From assembly GCF_000818395.1 (NCBI RefSeq), contig NZ_JWJG01000028.1, positions 1,942,972-2,006,971 on the forward strand: 64,000 nucleotides of DNA, given 5' to 3'. Numbering within the stretch: position 1 is the first letter of the stretch; every line of letters starts with the position of its first letter. Origin of the DNA: Noviherbaspirillum autotrophicum. GTDB taxonomy: Bacteria; Pseudomonadota; Gammaproteobacteria; Burkholderiales; Burkholderiaceae_D. Under the pieces are notes generated by a model. That model did not search any database and was not told where the DNA came from. It was given only the letters and a program-made list of their open reading frames with translations. The position numbers were made by a program, and so were the translations under genes. This document shows positions 9,440-18,152 of the stretch, in pieces.

Positions 9440-9829
9440 GTGAAAAAGCGCATTGCACTGATCGCCCACGATCAGAAAAAGGACGACATGGTGGAACTCG
9501 CCTCGGAGTACGCGGACCTGTTGCGCCAGTGCCTGCTGGTGGCCACCGGCACGACCGGCAAGCGTCTGGCCGACGAGGTGGGCCTGACCGTGGAGCGCAA
9601 GCTGTCCGGGCCTTACGGCGGCGACTTGCAGATCGGCGCTGAGCTGGTCGATGGCAAGATCGATTGCGTGATCTTCCTGCGTGATCCGATGACCGCGCAT
9701 CCGCACGAACCGGACGTCAACGCGCTGGTGCGCGCCTGCGACGTGCACAACGTGCCGTGCGCCACCAATGTCGTATCGGCCAAGCTGTTGCTGGCACAAA
9801 TGGTTCCCCATCACCATCATCATTCATAA
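9440..9829 (+). CDS. mgsA: Methylglyoxal synthase
   Basis: 129 residues, slightly shorter than the E. coli enzyme. It converts dihydroxyacetone phosphate to methylglyoxal and phosphate, a bypass that relieves sugar-phosphate stress. Visible are [13 protein letters not shown], the phosphate-binding [18 protein letters not shown], and [20 protein letters not shown] with the catalytic Asp region. The start is GTG with GGAG seven bases upstream. The C-terminus is a natural run of five histidines (PHHHHHS). The next gene, a quinone oxidoreductase, begins 10 bases after the stop and could act on reactive carbonyls, which is inference. Confidence 0.94.
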   Translation: MKKRIALIAHDQKKDDMVELASEYADLLRQCLLVATGTTGKRLADEVGLTVERKLSGPYGGDLQIGAELVDGKIDCVIFLRDPMTAHPHEPDVNALVRACDVHNVPCATNVVSAKLLLAQMVPHHHHHS

Positions 9830-9839
9830 AGGAACAACA

Positions 9840-10814
9840 ATGACGAAGGCAATCCGCATGTCCGCCGCTGGCGGCCCCGAAGTGATGGAATATGTCGATG
9901 TCGAGGTCGGCGAGCCCGGGCCGGGCGAAGCGCGCGTGCGCCAGGCCGCCTGCGGCTTGAACTACATCGACGTGTACTTCCGCACCGGCGCCTACCCGCA
10001 ACCGCTGCCGGCCGGCTTGGGCATGGAGGGCGCCGGCACGGTGGAAGCTGTCGGAGCGGGCGTCACGCACGTGAAACCGGGCGACCGTGTCGCTTATGCG
10101 GGGCGTCCGCCGGGCGCGTATGCGCAGGCGCGCGTCATGCCGGCGGCGGTGCTGGTCAAGCTGCCCGACGAGATCGATTTCGAGACGGCCGCCGCGATGA
10201 TGCTGCAGGGCTTGACCGTGCAATACCTGTTTCGCCGCACCTTCCCGCTGCGCGGTGGCGAAACCATCCTGTTCCATGCGGCCGCCGGCGGCGTTGGCCT
10301 AATCGCTTGCCAGTGGGCGCGCGCCTTGGGCGTGACGATGATCGGCACTGTCGGCTCCGACGAAAAGGCGGAACTGGCCAAGGCGCATGGCTGCGCCCAC
10401 ACCATCAACTACAACAAGGAAAACTTCGTCGAGCGCGTCAAGGAAATTACCGGTGGCAAGGGCGTGCCGGTGGTGTACGACTCGATCGGCAAGGATACGT
10501 TCATCGGCTCGCTCGATTGCCTGGCCCCCTTGGGCATGATGGTCAGCTTCGGTGCCGCCTCCGGTCCGGTGCCGCCATTTTCGTTGAATGAACTGGCATC
10601 GCGCGGCTCGCTGTTCATTACCCGGCCATCGCTGTTCAATTACATTGCCAAGCGCGAAGACCTGGATGCGATGGCGGCCGACCTGTTCAGCATGGTGATC
10701 AGCGGCAAGGTCAAGATCGATATCAACCAGCGCTATGCATTGCAGGATGCGGCGCAGGCGCACCGCGACCTTGAGGCGCGCAAGACAACCGGTTCGACCA
10801 TCCTGATTCCGTGA
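9840..10814 (+). CDS. NADPH:quinone oxidoreductase (zinc-free MDR family)
   Basis: 324 residues. The fold is the medium-chain dehydrogenase/reductase type: a GroES-like N-terminal part (GLNYIDVYFRTGAYP, GMEGAGTVEAVG) and a Rossmann part with HAAAGGVGLIACQWA (nucleotide loop). The cysteine/histidine zinc ligands of alcohol dehydrogenases are absent, as expected for QOR. The start is the ATG at 9840 with AAAGGA upstream; the frame is open from 9768, but that part overlaps mgsA. It likely reduces quinones or alpha,beta-unsaturated carbonyls. It sits in a run of same-strand genes with mgsA. Confidence 0.9.
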   Translation: MTKAIRMSAAGGPEVMEYVDVEVGEPGPGEARVRQAACGLNYIDVYFRTGAYPQPLPAGLGMEGAGTVEAVGAGVTHVKPGDRVAYAGRPPGAYAQARVMPAAVLVKLPDEIDFETAAAMMLQGLTVQYLFRRTFPLRGGETILFHAAAGGVGLIACQWARALGVTMIGTVGSDEKAELAKAHGCAHTINYNKENFVERVKEITGGKGVPVVYDSIGKDTFIGSLDCLAPLGMMVSFGAASGPVPPFSLNELASRGSLFITRPSLFNYIAKREDLDAMAADLFSMVISGKVKIDINQRYALQDAAQAHRDLEARKTTGSTILIP

Positions 10815-10821
10815 GCCGATC

Positions 10822-10980
10822 ATGGACCGACCCGACGACAATCCGATGAACCATCCGGCCGAACAGCCGGCGGGGAGCGACGACGATAGCCCGAAGTTCG
10901 GACGGCTGCTCATCGTGCTGCTGTGCGCGGTGCTGGTGATCGTGGCGATCACCCTCATTTCGGAAGCGCTGTATACCTGA
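10822..10980 (+). CDS. Small single-pass membrane protein, unknown
   Basis: 52 residues, MDRPDDNPMNHPAEQPAGSD followed by an acidic stretch and one hydrophobic helix (LLIVLLCAVLVIVAITLI), ending in ALYT. It starts 7 bases after the quinone oxidoreductase stop, so it is probably the last gene of that transcript. No family is recognised. Support is the coherent layout of a polar head and a single membrane helix and its position in the operon; codon use is like that of its neighbours. A hairpin follows directly. Confidence 0.6.
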   Translation: MDRPDDNPMNHPAEQPAGSDDDSPKFGRLLIVLLCAVLVIVAITLISEALYT

Positions 10981-10989
10981 CGCCAGAAC

Positions 10990-11009
10990 TTCGCCCCGCC
11001 CGGGGCGAA
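10990..11009. terminator. Hairpin between convergent genes
   Basis: TTCGCCCC at 10990-10997 pairs perfectly with GGGGCGAA at 11002-11009 around GCCC. It lies between the small membrane protein (plus) and the lipoprotein gene (minus, stop at 11020). No U-tract is seen on either strand, so it is a terminator candidate by position and stability only. Confidence 0.45.
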
Positions 11010-11019
11010 CGCAGATAGA

Positions 11020-11658
11020 TCACTGCATCTTCAATTCCACCCGGTGCGGCACGCCGTTCTTGCCGGGGAAGTCGGCGAAGGCGCTTTTCACCATGTACGG
11101 CATCACGGCTGCCAAGGAGCCGTTGCGGCCTTCGCTGACCACCGTCGTTTCATACAGTTTCTTGCCGTCGGCTACCTGCGCCATCACGATGCGCAGCTGG
11201 CGGGTGTAGAGCTGGTAATTCTCTTCGCGCTGCTCGACGATCGGCGGCCCGTACCAGAACGGATCGTAGAACGGGCTGTAGTAGCCGCGCCAGGCCGGCC
11301 CGTACCAGTACGGGTTCATGATGGGTGCTGGATAGGGATTGACCACCACCGGATACACTTCGCGCACGTCGCGTACCCTGATGCTGTAACTGAGCATGAT
11401 CTTCAGCTTGGGTGGATGCGCCGTGCTCGCCTCGGTGAAGCCGAGCCGGTTCAGCTCGGCGCGCACTAGGTTTTCATAGTTGCGGTATTCCAGGTTGTTG
11501 TCCTGGTCGCGGGTGCGTTCGAAGACATAGGATTTGTCCTGCAGCTGCGCCGGCCATTCATGAAATGCCGTGACCTCGCTCTGGACCGTGGTCGTGGCGC
11601 AGCCTGTCAGCAGCAAACCCGACACGGCCAGGCAGGCCGCGATCAGCCAACGTTTCAT
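11020..11658 (-). CDS. DUF4136-type outer-envelope lipoprotein
   Basis: 212 residues from the ATG at 11658, which has GGAGAGA just upstream. The frame is open to 11982, but the extra part overlaps pepN and lacks coding character. A lipoprotein signal peptide is clear: KRWLIAACLAVSGLLLTGC with the lipobox LTGC. The mature part (FHEWPAQLQDKSYVFERT, then DNNLEYRNYENLVRAELNRLGF) matches the DUF4136 family. A Tyr/Pro-rich middle (NPYWYGPAWRGYYSPFYDPF) follows. Function is unknown. It is divergent from pepN. Confidence 0.85.
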   Translation of the reverse strand: MKRWLIAACLAVSGLLLTGCATTTVQSEVTAFHEWPAQLQDKSYVFERTRDQDNNLEYRNYENLVRAELNRLGFTEASTAHPPKLKIMLSYSIRVRDVREVYPVVVNPYPAPIMNPYWYGPAWRGYYSPFYDPFWYGPPIVEQREENYQLYTRQLRIVMAQVADGKKLYETTVVSEGRNGSLAAVMPYMVKSAFADFPGKNGVPHRVELKMQ

Positions 11659-11874
11659 ACCGTCTCTCCAGCTAAACATTCCGAATTTCAGCATAAGCCA
11701 GGTGCAATTGAAGTGCGTAAGTATTTGTAACCGCGATGGGATGGCATGAATGCGCATCAGCGAGCTGCGATCACGAAAAGCGCAAATGTCGACTGCGACG
11801 GAATAGGCTCGCCTACCATAGGTTGGTAAAATGTGAGTTTGCGCCACATTATCCTCCGATTTACGGACCTCGCT

Positions 11875-14544
11875 ATGCGTACCGATACTCCCCTGACCAT
11901 TTATCGCAAGGACTATACGCCGCCCGGCTTTTGGGTCGAGACGGTTGAGATGGGCTTCGACCTCGATCCGGAAGCGACTCATGTCGCCACCCGCATGACG
12001 TTAAAGCGCAACCCCGCCAGCCAGAACAAGAGCCTGCTGCTGTACGGCGAAGCCTTGCGCCTGGTGCAGCTGCGCATGAATGGTAAGGCGCTCACCAAGC
12101 GCGCTTACACACTGGGCCCGGGCACCCTGGAAATCAACAACCCGCCCGACCATGTCACGCTCGAAATCGAAACCGTCACCCATCCGAACCTGAACACGTC
12201 GCTGATGGGCTTGTACGTGTCTGACGGCAATTTCTTTACGCAATGCGAAGCCGAAGGCTTTCGCAAGATCACCTATTTCCCCGATCGTCCCGACGTGATG
12301 GCGAAGTATAAGGTCATGCTGCGCGCCGACAAGGAGAAATATCCGGTCCTGCTGTCCAACGGCAACCTGATCGAAGAAGGCGACTTGGGGGATGGACGTC
12401 ATTACGCCGTATGGGAAGACCCGTTCAAGAAGCCGTCCTACCTGTTCGCCTTGGTGGCAGGCAAGCTCGTGTGCCAGGAAGAAAAATATACGCTGCACTC
12501 CGGGCGCGAAGTGCTGCTGCAGGTCTGGGTGGAAGAGGGTAACCTCGACAAGACTCAGCACGCGATGGATTCGCTCAAGCGCAGCATTCGCTGGGACGAG
12601 GAGCGCTTCGGACTGGAGCTCGACCTCGACCGCTTCATGATCGTCGCCGTCGGCGACTTCAACATGGGCGCGATGGAAAACAAGGGCTTGAACATCTTCA
12701 ACACCAAGTACGTGCTGGCCAATCCGCGCATCGCGACCGACACCGATTACGCCAACATCGAATCGGTGGTCGGCCACGAGTACTTCCACAACTGGACCGG
12801 CAACCGCGTCACTTGCCGCGACTGGTTCCAGTTGTCCTTGAAGGAAGGCCTGACCGTCTTCCGCGACCAGGAATTTTCGGCCGACATGATCGGCACCGAC
12901 AGCGCGCGCGCGGTCAAGCGCATCGAGGATGTGCGCGTGCTGCGCCAGGCGCAGTTCCCGGAAGATGCCGGCCCGATGGCGCACCCGGTGCGGCCCGATT
13001 CCTACGTCGAAATCAATAACTTCTACACGGTCACCGTCTACGAAAAAGGCGCGGAAGTGGTGCGCATGTACCAGACGCTGTTTGGCCGCGACGGCTTCCG
13101 CAAGGGCATGGACCTGTACTTCCAGCGCCACGACGGCTGCGCGGTCGAGTGCGACGATTTCCGCCGCGCGATGGCCGACGCCAACGGGCGCGACCTGTCG
13201 CAGTTCGAGCTGTGGTACTGCCAGTCCGGCACGCCGCATCTGAAGGTCGATACGCACTACGATGAAGTGGCCAAGACGTACGCCATCACCTTGACGCAAT
13301 CCTGCCCGGCGACGCCGGGACAGGCACAGAAGCAGCCGTACCACATCCCCGTCGCGGTCGGCCTGCTCGACGGCAGCGGGCGCGACCTGCCGCTGCATCT
13401 GGGCGGCGTCGAGATCGACGGCCCCGCGCCGACGACCATGGTGCTGGAACTGACGCAGCAGCGCCAGAGCTTCGAATTCCGCAACGTGCCGGTGCATCCG
13501 GTACCGTCGATCCTGCGCGGTTTTTCCGCGCCGGTCGTTCTCGAGATCGACTACTCCGACGCCGAACTCGCCTTCCTGATGGCGCACGACAGCGACCCGT
13601 TCAACCGCTGGGAAGCCGGGCAGCGCCTAGCGATGCGCCGCCTGCTTGCGCTGGCCGACGCGGTGCAGAAGGATCATGCCTTGTCCGATTCTGAATTGCA
13701 GGAAACCGCGCTTGGCAAGGCCTACCACAAGATCCTGTCCGACCGTATGCTCGATCCGGCGTTCTGCGAACTGGCGCTGACGCTGCCATCCGAGACGGTC
13801 GTCGCCGAACAGGTAGACGTGGTCGACCCGCATGCCATCCATGCGGTACGCCAGTTCATGCGCCGCTCGCTGGCAGCGGCCATGCGGGTCGAGTGGGAAG
13901 TGGCTTACCAGGCAAACCGCACGCCCGGCTCCTACAGCCCGGACGCGGCAGCGGCCGGCAAGCGTGCCCTGAAAAACCTGGCGTTGTCCTACCTGATGGA
14001 ACTCGACGAACCCCAGATGCACCTGCTGGCGCAAGGTCAGTATGACCAGGCGAACAACATGACCGACCGCATCGCCGCGCTGTCGGCGCTGGTCAACAGC
14101 AGCGCCGCCGGCAGGGACGAAGCGCTGGCGCGCTTCTATGCCGAGTTCGAGCAGGAGGCGCTGGTGATCGACAAGTGGTTCGCGCTGCAGGCCATGGCGC
14201 GCACGACCGATGTGGCCAAGGTGCGCGACTTGATGGCGCATACGGCCTTCACCCTGAAAAACCCGAACCGCGCGCGCAGCCTGATCTTCAGCTTCTGCAA
14301 CGGCAATCCGGCGCAATTCCATGCCGTCGACGGCAGCGGCTATGAATTCTGGGCCGATCAGGTCATCGCCCTCAATGCGATCAACCCGCAGGTCGCCGCG
14401 CGCCTGGCGCGCAGCCTGGACCGCTGGCGCAAGTATGCGCCGGCCTTGCAGGAAAAGATGCAAGCCGCGTTGAAGCGCGTCGCCGCCACCAAGTCGCTGT
14501 CGAAAGACGTGCTGGAAGTGGTCACCAAATCCCTCGCCAATTAA
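11875..14544 (+). CDS. pepN: Aminopeptidase N (M1 family)
   Basis: 889 residues, near E. coli PepN (870). The zinc site HEYFHNWTGNR and the exopeptidase motif GAMEN (in FNMGAMENKGLNIFNT) are intact, with the distal zinc-ligand glutamate in the LKEGLTVFRDQEFS block. The enzyme removes N-terminal residues from peptides in the cytoplasm. I chose the ATG at 11875 (RTDTPLTIYRKDYTPPGFWV) because this is where homology to PepN begins; the frame is open from a GTG at 11833. It is followed 24 bases later by fbp. Confidence 0.97.
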   Translation: MRTDTPLTIYRKDYTPPGFWVETVEMGFDLDPEATHVATRMTLKRNPASQNKSLLLYGEALRLVQLRMNGKALTKRAYTLGPGTLEINNPPDHVTLEIETVTHPNLNTSLMGLYVSDGNFFTQCEAEGFRKITYFPDRPDVMAKYKVMLRADKEKYPVLLSNGNLIEEGDLGDGRHYAVWEDPFKKPSYLFALVAGKLVCQEEKYTLHSGREVLLQVWVEEGNLDKTQHAMDSLKRSIRWDEERFGLELDLDRFMIVAVGDFNMGAMENKGLNIFNTKYVLANPRIATDTDYANIESVVGHEYFHNWTGNRVTCRDWFQLSLKEGLTVFRDQEFSADMIGTDSARAVKRIEDVRVLRQAQFPEDAGPMAHPVRPDSYVEINNFYTVTVYEKGAEVVRMYQTLFGRDGFRKGMDLYFQRHDGCAVECDDFRRAMADANGRDLSQFELWYCQSGTPHLKVDTHYDEVAKTYAITLTQSCPATPGQAQKQPYHIPVAVGLLDGSGRDLPLHLGGVEIDGPAPTTMVLELTQQRQSFEFRNVPVHPVPSILRGFSAPVVLEIDYSDAELAFLMAHDSDPFNRWEAGQRLAMRRLLALADAVQKDHALSDSELQETALGKAYHKILSDRMLDPAFCELALTLPSETVVAEQVDVVDPHAIHAVRQFMRRSLAAAMRVEWEVAYQANRTPGSYSPDAAAAGKRALKNLALSYLMELDEPQMHLLAQGQYDQANNMTDRIAALSALVNSSAAGRDEALARFYAEFEQEALVIDKWFALQAMARTTDVAKVRDLMAHTAFTLKNPNRARSLIFSFCNGNPAQFHAVDGSGYEFWADQVIALNAINPQVAARLARSLDRWRKYAPALQEKMQAALKRVAATKSLSKDVLEVVTKSLAN

Positions 14545-14568
14545 CCAATCTTGATTCTGGAAATGCCT

Positions 14569-15570
14569 ATGAAACGGATCAGCCTCACGCAGTACCTTGT
14601 TGAAGAACAGCGCATGAATAACAGCATCCCGGCTGAATTGCGCCTGTTGATCGAAGTGGTCGCACGCGCCTGCAAAACCATCAGCCATGCCGTCAGCAAG
14701 GGGGCGTTGGGCGAAGTGCTCGGCAGCGCCGGCAGCGAAAACGTGCAAGGCGAAGTGCAGAAAAAGCTCGACGTGCTGTCGAACGAGATGCTGCTCGAAG
14801 CCAATGAGTGGGGCGGTCACCTGGCTGCCATGGCGTCCGAAGAAATGGAAACCATCCACCCCATCCCGCACCGCTACCCCAAGGGCGAATATCTGCTGCT
14901 GTTCGATCCGCTCGACGGCTCGTCCAACATCGACGTGAACGTATCGATCGGCACCATTTTCTCGGTGCTGAAGGCGCCCGAGGGTATGTCGACCCCGAGC
15001 GAGCAGGATTTCCTGCAGTGCGGCACTAAGCAGGTCGCCGCCGGCTATGCCGTCTACGGCCCGCAAACCGTGCTGGTGCTCACCACCGGCAACGGCGTGA
15101 ACTGCTTTACGCTCGACCGCGAGATGGGTTCCTGGGTGCTCACGCAGCGCGACATGAAGATTCCCGCCGAGACCAAGGAATACGCGATCAACGCGTCCAA
15201 TGCGCGCCACTGGTATCCGCCGGTCAAGCGCTATGTCGATGAACTATTGGCTGGCAAGACCGGCCCGCGTGGCAAGGATTTCAATACACGCTGGATAGCC
15301 TCGATGGTGGCGGACGTGCACCGCATCTTGAACCGCGGCGGCATCTTCATGTACCCGGCCGACGCGCGCGAACCGGACAAGCCCGGCAAGCTGCGCCTGA
15401 TGTACGAAGCCAATCCGATGGCCTTTATCGTCGAGCAGGCCGGCGGGGCGGCAACCAACGGCAAGCAGCGCATCCTCGACATCCAGCCGCAAAAGCTGCA
15501 CGAGCGGGTCGCAGTGTTCCTGGGATCGCGGAGTGAAGTGGAGCGCGTGACCAGCTATCACAACGCATAA
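14569..15570 (+). CDS. fbp: Fructose-1,6-bisphosphatase class I
   Basis: 333 residues, the same size as E. coli Fbp. The metal-binding [20 protein letters not shown] block and the substrate-binding end of the protein ([33 protein letters not shown]) are present. It dephosphorylates fructose 1,6-bisphosphate in gluconeogenesis and the Calvin cycle. I prefer the ATG at 14569 ([13 protein letters not shown]) because GGAA is six bases upstream; ATG 14563 two codons earlier is possible. It follows pepN closely and is followed by an intergenic region with the tRNA-Thr gene. Confidence 0.96.
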   Translation: MKRISLTQYLVEEQRMNNSIPAELRLLIEVVARACKTISHAVSKGALGEVLGSAGSENVQGEVQKKLDVLSNEMLLEANEWGGHLAAMASEEMETIHPIPHRYPKGEYLLLFDPLDGSSNIDVNVSIGTIFSVLKAPEGMSTPSEQDFLQCGTKQVAAGYAVYGPQTVLVLTTGNGVNCFTLDREMGSWVLTQRDMKIPAETKEYAINASNARHWYPPVKRYVDELLAGKTGPRGKDFNTRWIASMVADVHRILNRGGIFMYPADAREPDKPGKLRLMYEANPMAFIVEQAGGAATNGKQRILDIQPQKLHERVAVFLGSRSEVERVTSYHNA

Positions 15571-15658
15571 GAACGCTTGCGGCAGTGGCGGAAGGCCGAT
15601 TTAGCCGGCTTTCCGTCAAATTTCATGTCGAAATGCGCTTCGACATGCAAGCTCCCTA

Positions 15659-15686
15659 GTGACACGACTTACTTTTTTGATAGAAT
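15659..15686 (+). promoter_or_regulatory. Sigma-70 promoter of tRNA-Thr
   Basis: GTGACA at 15659-15664 and TAGAAT at 15681-15686 are separated by 16 bases. Each hexamer matches the consensus at five of six positions. The expected start of transcription is about 30 bases before the mature tRNA. Confidence 0.6.
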
Positions 15687-15722
15687 ACGCGCTTTCGCTG
15701 ATGTAGCGCGATTACTCAGCGT

Positions 15723-15798
15723 GCCGGTGTAGCTCAGTTGGTAGAGCAATTCATTCGTAATGAAAAGGTCGGCGGTTCGATTCCGTCCACCGGCACCA
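15723..15798 (+). tRNA. thrT-CGT: tRNA-Thr (anticodon CGT)
   Basis: 76 bases with all arms: acceptor GCCGGTG/CACCGGC, D arm GCTC...GAGC, anticodon arm with loop TTCGTAA (anticodon CGT, reading ACG), T arm with TTCGATT, discriminator A and an encoded CCA. The top pair of the anticodon stem is an A-A mismatch; the other four pair. A promoter lies upstream and an intrinsic terminator downstream, so it is a single-gene transcript. Confidence 0.97.
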
Positions 15799-15837
15799 GA
15801 CATCGGGCAGGCAGCCGTCAAGTGCTGCAGGCCGAAA

Positions 15838-15872
15838 GAAAAACGCCTCGGTTTCCGAGGCGTTTTTCTTTT
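15838..15872 (+). terminator. Intrinsic terminator after tRNA-Thr
   Basis: AAACGCCTCGG and CCGAGGCGTTT form a perfect stem with a TTT loop, followed on the plus strand by TTCTTTT. The A-run in front makes it work in both directions, so it may also end the MarR-gene transcript from the minus strand (stop at 15930). Confidence 0.85.
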
Positions 15873-15929
15873 ATGCGGATCATTTGATGATGATTTCGCG
15901 TAACCTAAGTGCGCGGGGGCGGCCACGCC

Positions 15930-16493
15930 TCATTGTTCTGCCTTGCGCCGCATGGCCGCAACCGATATCCCGCCTGCCTTTTCCGAAGCTGGAAAACGAC
16001 TGCCTGAATGGGGCGTGACGCTTGCTGCCGGCAAGCTCACATGCTCGACCGACTCCCCTTCCGCCGCTATAAACCCTTCCAGCGCCTTGAACAGCTCGTC
16101 GATTGCCCGCTTGCCGAAAGCCTGCTCGATGTGCTGATACTGTAAGTCGATCATTGGTGCCATCTGGCTCATGAGGGCGTCGCCTTCGGGCGCAAGCCGC
16201 ACCAGGACGCGGCGCTGATCTTCCGCCACCCGGTTGCGCTGGATCAGGCCGGTTTCTTCCATCCTCGCCAGCACGCCGGCCATGCTGGAGCTGAGGAATT
16301 GGCACATTTCGCACAGCTCGCGCGGTTCGAGCTGCCCGTATTCGTCGAGCACGCGCAGGATGCGCCACTGCTGTTCGGTCACGCCGAAATGGTTGAGAAT
16401 GGGGCGGAAATGCGACATCAGGCTCTCGCGCGCTTTCAGGAATAGCTGCGGCAAGTTGCGGTAGTTGATCCGATGTTTTACGTCGTTTTCCAT
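15930..16493 (-). CDS. MarR-family regulator, HpaR-like
   Basis: 187 residues. The winged-helix core reads FGVTEQQWRILRVLDEYGQL, ELCEMCQFLSSSMAGVLARM, then EETGLIQRNRVAEDQRRVLV, closely resembling HpaR, the regulator of homoprotocatechuate degradation. The start is the ATG at 16493 with GAAAGG upstream; the open frame to 16568 includes operator DNA. It is divergent from a CoA-transferase, and a perfect palindrome lies between them over both promoters, so autoregulation and control of the transferase are likely. No aromatic-degradation genes are nearby, so the ligand may differ from that of HpaR. The C-terminal 50 residues are not conserved in the family as I know it. Confidence 0.88.
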   Translation of the reverse strand: MENDVKHRINYRNLPQLFLKARESLMSHFRPILNHFGVTEQQWRILRVLDEYGQLEPRELCEMCQFLSSSMAGVLARMEETGLIQRNRVAEDQRRVLVRLAPEGDALMSQMAPMIDLQYQHIEQAFGKRAIDELFKALEGFIAAEGESVEHVSLPAASVTPHSGSRFPASEKAGGISVAAMRRKAEQ

Positions 16494-16524
16494 CTCAAGC
16501 CTTTCGCCAAGTGGGGTCGAGCGG

Positions 16525-16530
16525 ATTATA
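16525..16530 (-). promoter_or_regulatory. -10 box of the MarR gene
   Basis: The minus strand reads TATAAT here, a perfect sigma-70 -10 box, 32 bases before the start codon. The -35 region (about 16548-16553) falls inside the left arm of the palindrome, which suggests that bound regulator would block it. No good -35 hexamer is visible. Confidence 0.55.
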
Positions 16531-16536
16531 CCTGTC

Positions 16537-16565
16537 TTGACTCGCTCACATATGAGTGATCTAAT
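16537..16565 (+). promoter_or_regulatory. Sigma-70 promoter of the CoA-transferase gene
   Basis: TTGACT at 16537-16542 and TCTAAT at 16560-16565 with the optimal 17-base spacer; both hexamers match five of six positions. The spacer and the -10 box are covered by the palindrome at 16545-16579. Confidence 0.7.
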
Positions 16566-16579
16566 CACTCATATGTGAG
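16545..16579. promoter_or_regulatory. 35-bp perfect palindrome, probable MarR operator
   Basis: CTCACATATGAGTGAT at 16545-16560 is the exact reverse complement of 16564-16579, with a 3-base centre (CTA). Each arm contains a smaller near-palindrome (CTCA-CATA-TGAG), so one site could hold two regulator dimers. It covers the plus-strand promoter and the -35 region of the minus-strand promoter. Assignment to the adjacent MarR protein is inference from position. Confidence 0.8.
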
Positions 16580-16625
16580 TAATTAATCGTCCCCAACCAA
16601 AGATTCTTATTAAAAGGGTTTCACC

Positions 16626-18152
16626 ATGCGAGACAACTTCCACGACCGTATCCGTTTGCCGTCCTTGCGGGAAAAGGTGACCAGCGCCGCCGCCGCCGCA
16701 CATTGGGTGCGCGACGGTATGACGGTTGGCATGAGCGGCTTTACGCGCGCCGGCGATGCCAAGGTCGTGCCGTTGGCGCTGGCCGAGCGCGCGCGCCATG
16801 AACAGTTGAAGATCACGTTGATGACCGGCGCCTCGCTTGGCAACGACATCGACAAGACGCTGACCGAGGCGGGCGTGCTGGCGCGGCGCATTCCATTCCA
16901 GGCCGACCCGGCGCTGCGTTCGGCGATCAATCGCGGTGAAGTGATGTTTGTCGACCAGCATCTGTCGGAGACGGTTGAATTGCTGCGTACGCGGCAGATG
17001 GCGCCGATCGATGTGGCGATCATCGAGGCAATCGCCATTACGGAAACCGGCGCAATCGTGCCGACGACGTCGGTCGGCAATAGCGCGAGCTTTGCAATCC
17101 TGGCCGACAAGGTCATCGTAGAAATCAACCTGACGCAATCGCCGGAACTGGAAGGATTGCACGATATTTTCATCCCGAAGCGCCGCCCGCAGCGCGAGCC
17201 GATTCCGATCATGAGCGTGCGCGACCGCGTCGGCACCACCGCGATCGAAATTCCTCCGGAAAAGATCGTCGCCATCGTCATCACCGAAAAAGCCGATAGT
17301 TCTTCCAACATCCTGCCGCCGGACGCGGAAACGGCACAGATCGCCGGCCATCTGGTGGACTTCTTCAAGAACGAGGTCAAGCAGGGGCGCCTGACCGAAA
17401 GCCTGCTGCCGCTGCAGGCCGGCATCGGCACCATCGCCAACGCGGTGCTGGCCGGTTTCATCGACAGCCCGTTCGAGCATCTGACGATGTACTCCGAAGT
17501 GCTGCAGGACTCCACCTTCGACCTGTTCGACGCCGGCAAGCTCGACTTCGCCTCCGGTTCGTCGATCACGCTGTCGCCGCAAAAGAGCCGCGACGTATTC
17601 GCCAACATCGGGCGCTACAAGGACAGGCTGGTGTTGCGCCCGCAGGAGGTGAGCAATCATCCCGAAGTGATTCGTCGCCTGGGCATCATCGCGCTCAATA
17701 CCGCGCTGGAAGCGGATATCTACGGCAACGTGAATTCGACGCACGTGCTCGGCACCCACATGATGAACGGCATCGGCGGCTCCGGCGACTTTGCGCGCAA
17801 TGCGTACATGGCCATTTTCGCGACCAAGTCGCTGGCCAAGGGCGGTGATATTTCGAGCATCGTGCCGATGGTGTCGCACGTCGATCACAACGAGCATGAC
17901 GTCGACATCCTGGTGACCGAGGTGGGGCTGGCCGACTTGCGCGGGCTGGCGCCACGCGAGCGGGCGCGAGCCATCATCGGCAACTGTGTCGCCGAGCCGT
18001 ACCGGGAGATGCTGCGCGATTATGTCGAGCGCGCCAGCCGGCGTGGCGGACAGACGCCGCATCTGCTGGAAGAGGCATTTTCCTGGCACGTGCGCTATCG
18101 CGATACCAGCTCGATGCTGCTGCCGCTCGAGGAAGCGCGCCTGCGCGCCTAG
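16626..18152 (+). CDS. Acetyl-CoA hydrolase / succinate CoA-transferase family
   Basis: 508 residues, family length (Cat1/AarC/Ach1 type). The active-site Glu lies in MYSEVLQDS, and the CoA-binding glycine loop is MNGIGGSGDFARNAYMAIF. IEAIAITETGAIVPTTSVGN and VSHVDHNEHDVDILVTE are further family blocks. Such enzymes move CoA between succinyl-CoA and acetate or related acids. The ATG at 16626 is just downstream of the promoter and palindrome described here, so repression by the divergent MarR-type protein is likely. Hydrolase versus transferase activity cannot be settled from sequence; I favour transferase. Confidence 0.92.
   Translation: MRDNFHDRIRLPSLREKVTSAAAAAHWVRDGMTVGMSGFTRAGDAKVVPLALAERARHEQLKITLMTGASLGNDIDKTLTEAGVLARRIPFQADPALRSAINRGEVMFVDQHLSETVELLRTRQMAPIDVAIIEAIAITETGAIVPTTSVGNSASFAILADKVIVEINLTQSPELEGLHDIFIPKRRPQREPIPIMSVRDRVGTTAIEIPPEKIVAIVITEKADSSSNILPPDAETAQIAGHLVDFFKNEVKQGRLTESLLPLQAGIGTIANAVLAGFIDSPFEHLTMYSEVLQDSTFDLFDAGKLDFASGSSITLSPQKSRDVFANIGRYKDRLVLRPQEVSNHPEVIRRLGIIALNTALEADIYGNVNSTHVLGTHMMNGIGGSGDFARNAYMAIFATKSLAKGGDISSIVPMVSHVDHNEHDVDILVTEVGLADLRGLAPRERARAIIGNCVAEPYREMLRDYVERASRRGGQTPHLLEEAFSWHVRYRDTSSMLLPLEEARLRA

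Noticed and set aside
11659-11982. N-terminal extension of the DUF4136-type lipoprotein frame
   Set aside because: It would bury the lipoprotein signal peptide inside the protein and overlap pepN; the ATG at 11658 has its own ribosome site.
12001-13587. 528-codon open frame antisense to pepN (and 13627-15210 antisense to pepN/fbp)
   Set aside because: Both lie entirely opposite well-supported genes and have the His/Arg/Gln-rich composition of high-GC antisense frames.
15669-15926. Minus-strand open frame of 85 codons containing GRNRTADLFITNELLYQL
   Set aside because: It is the antisense translation of the tRNA-Thr gene and its terminator, a known kind of false protein in databases.
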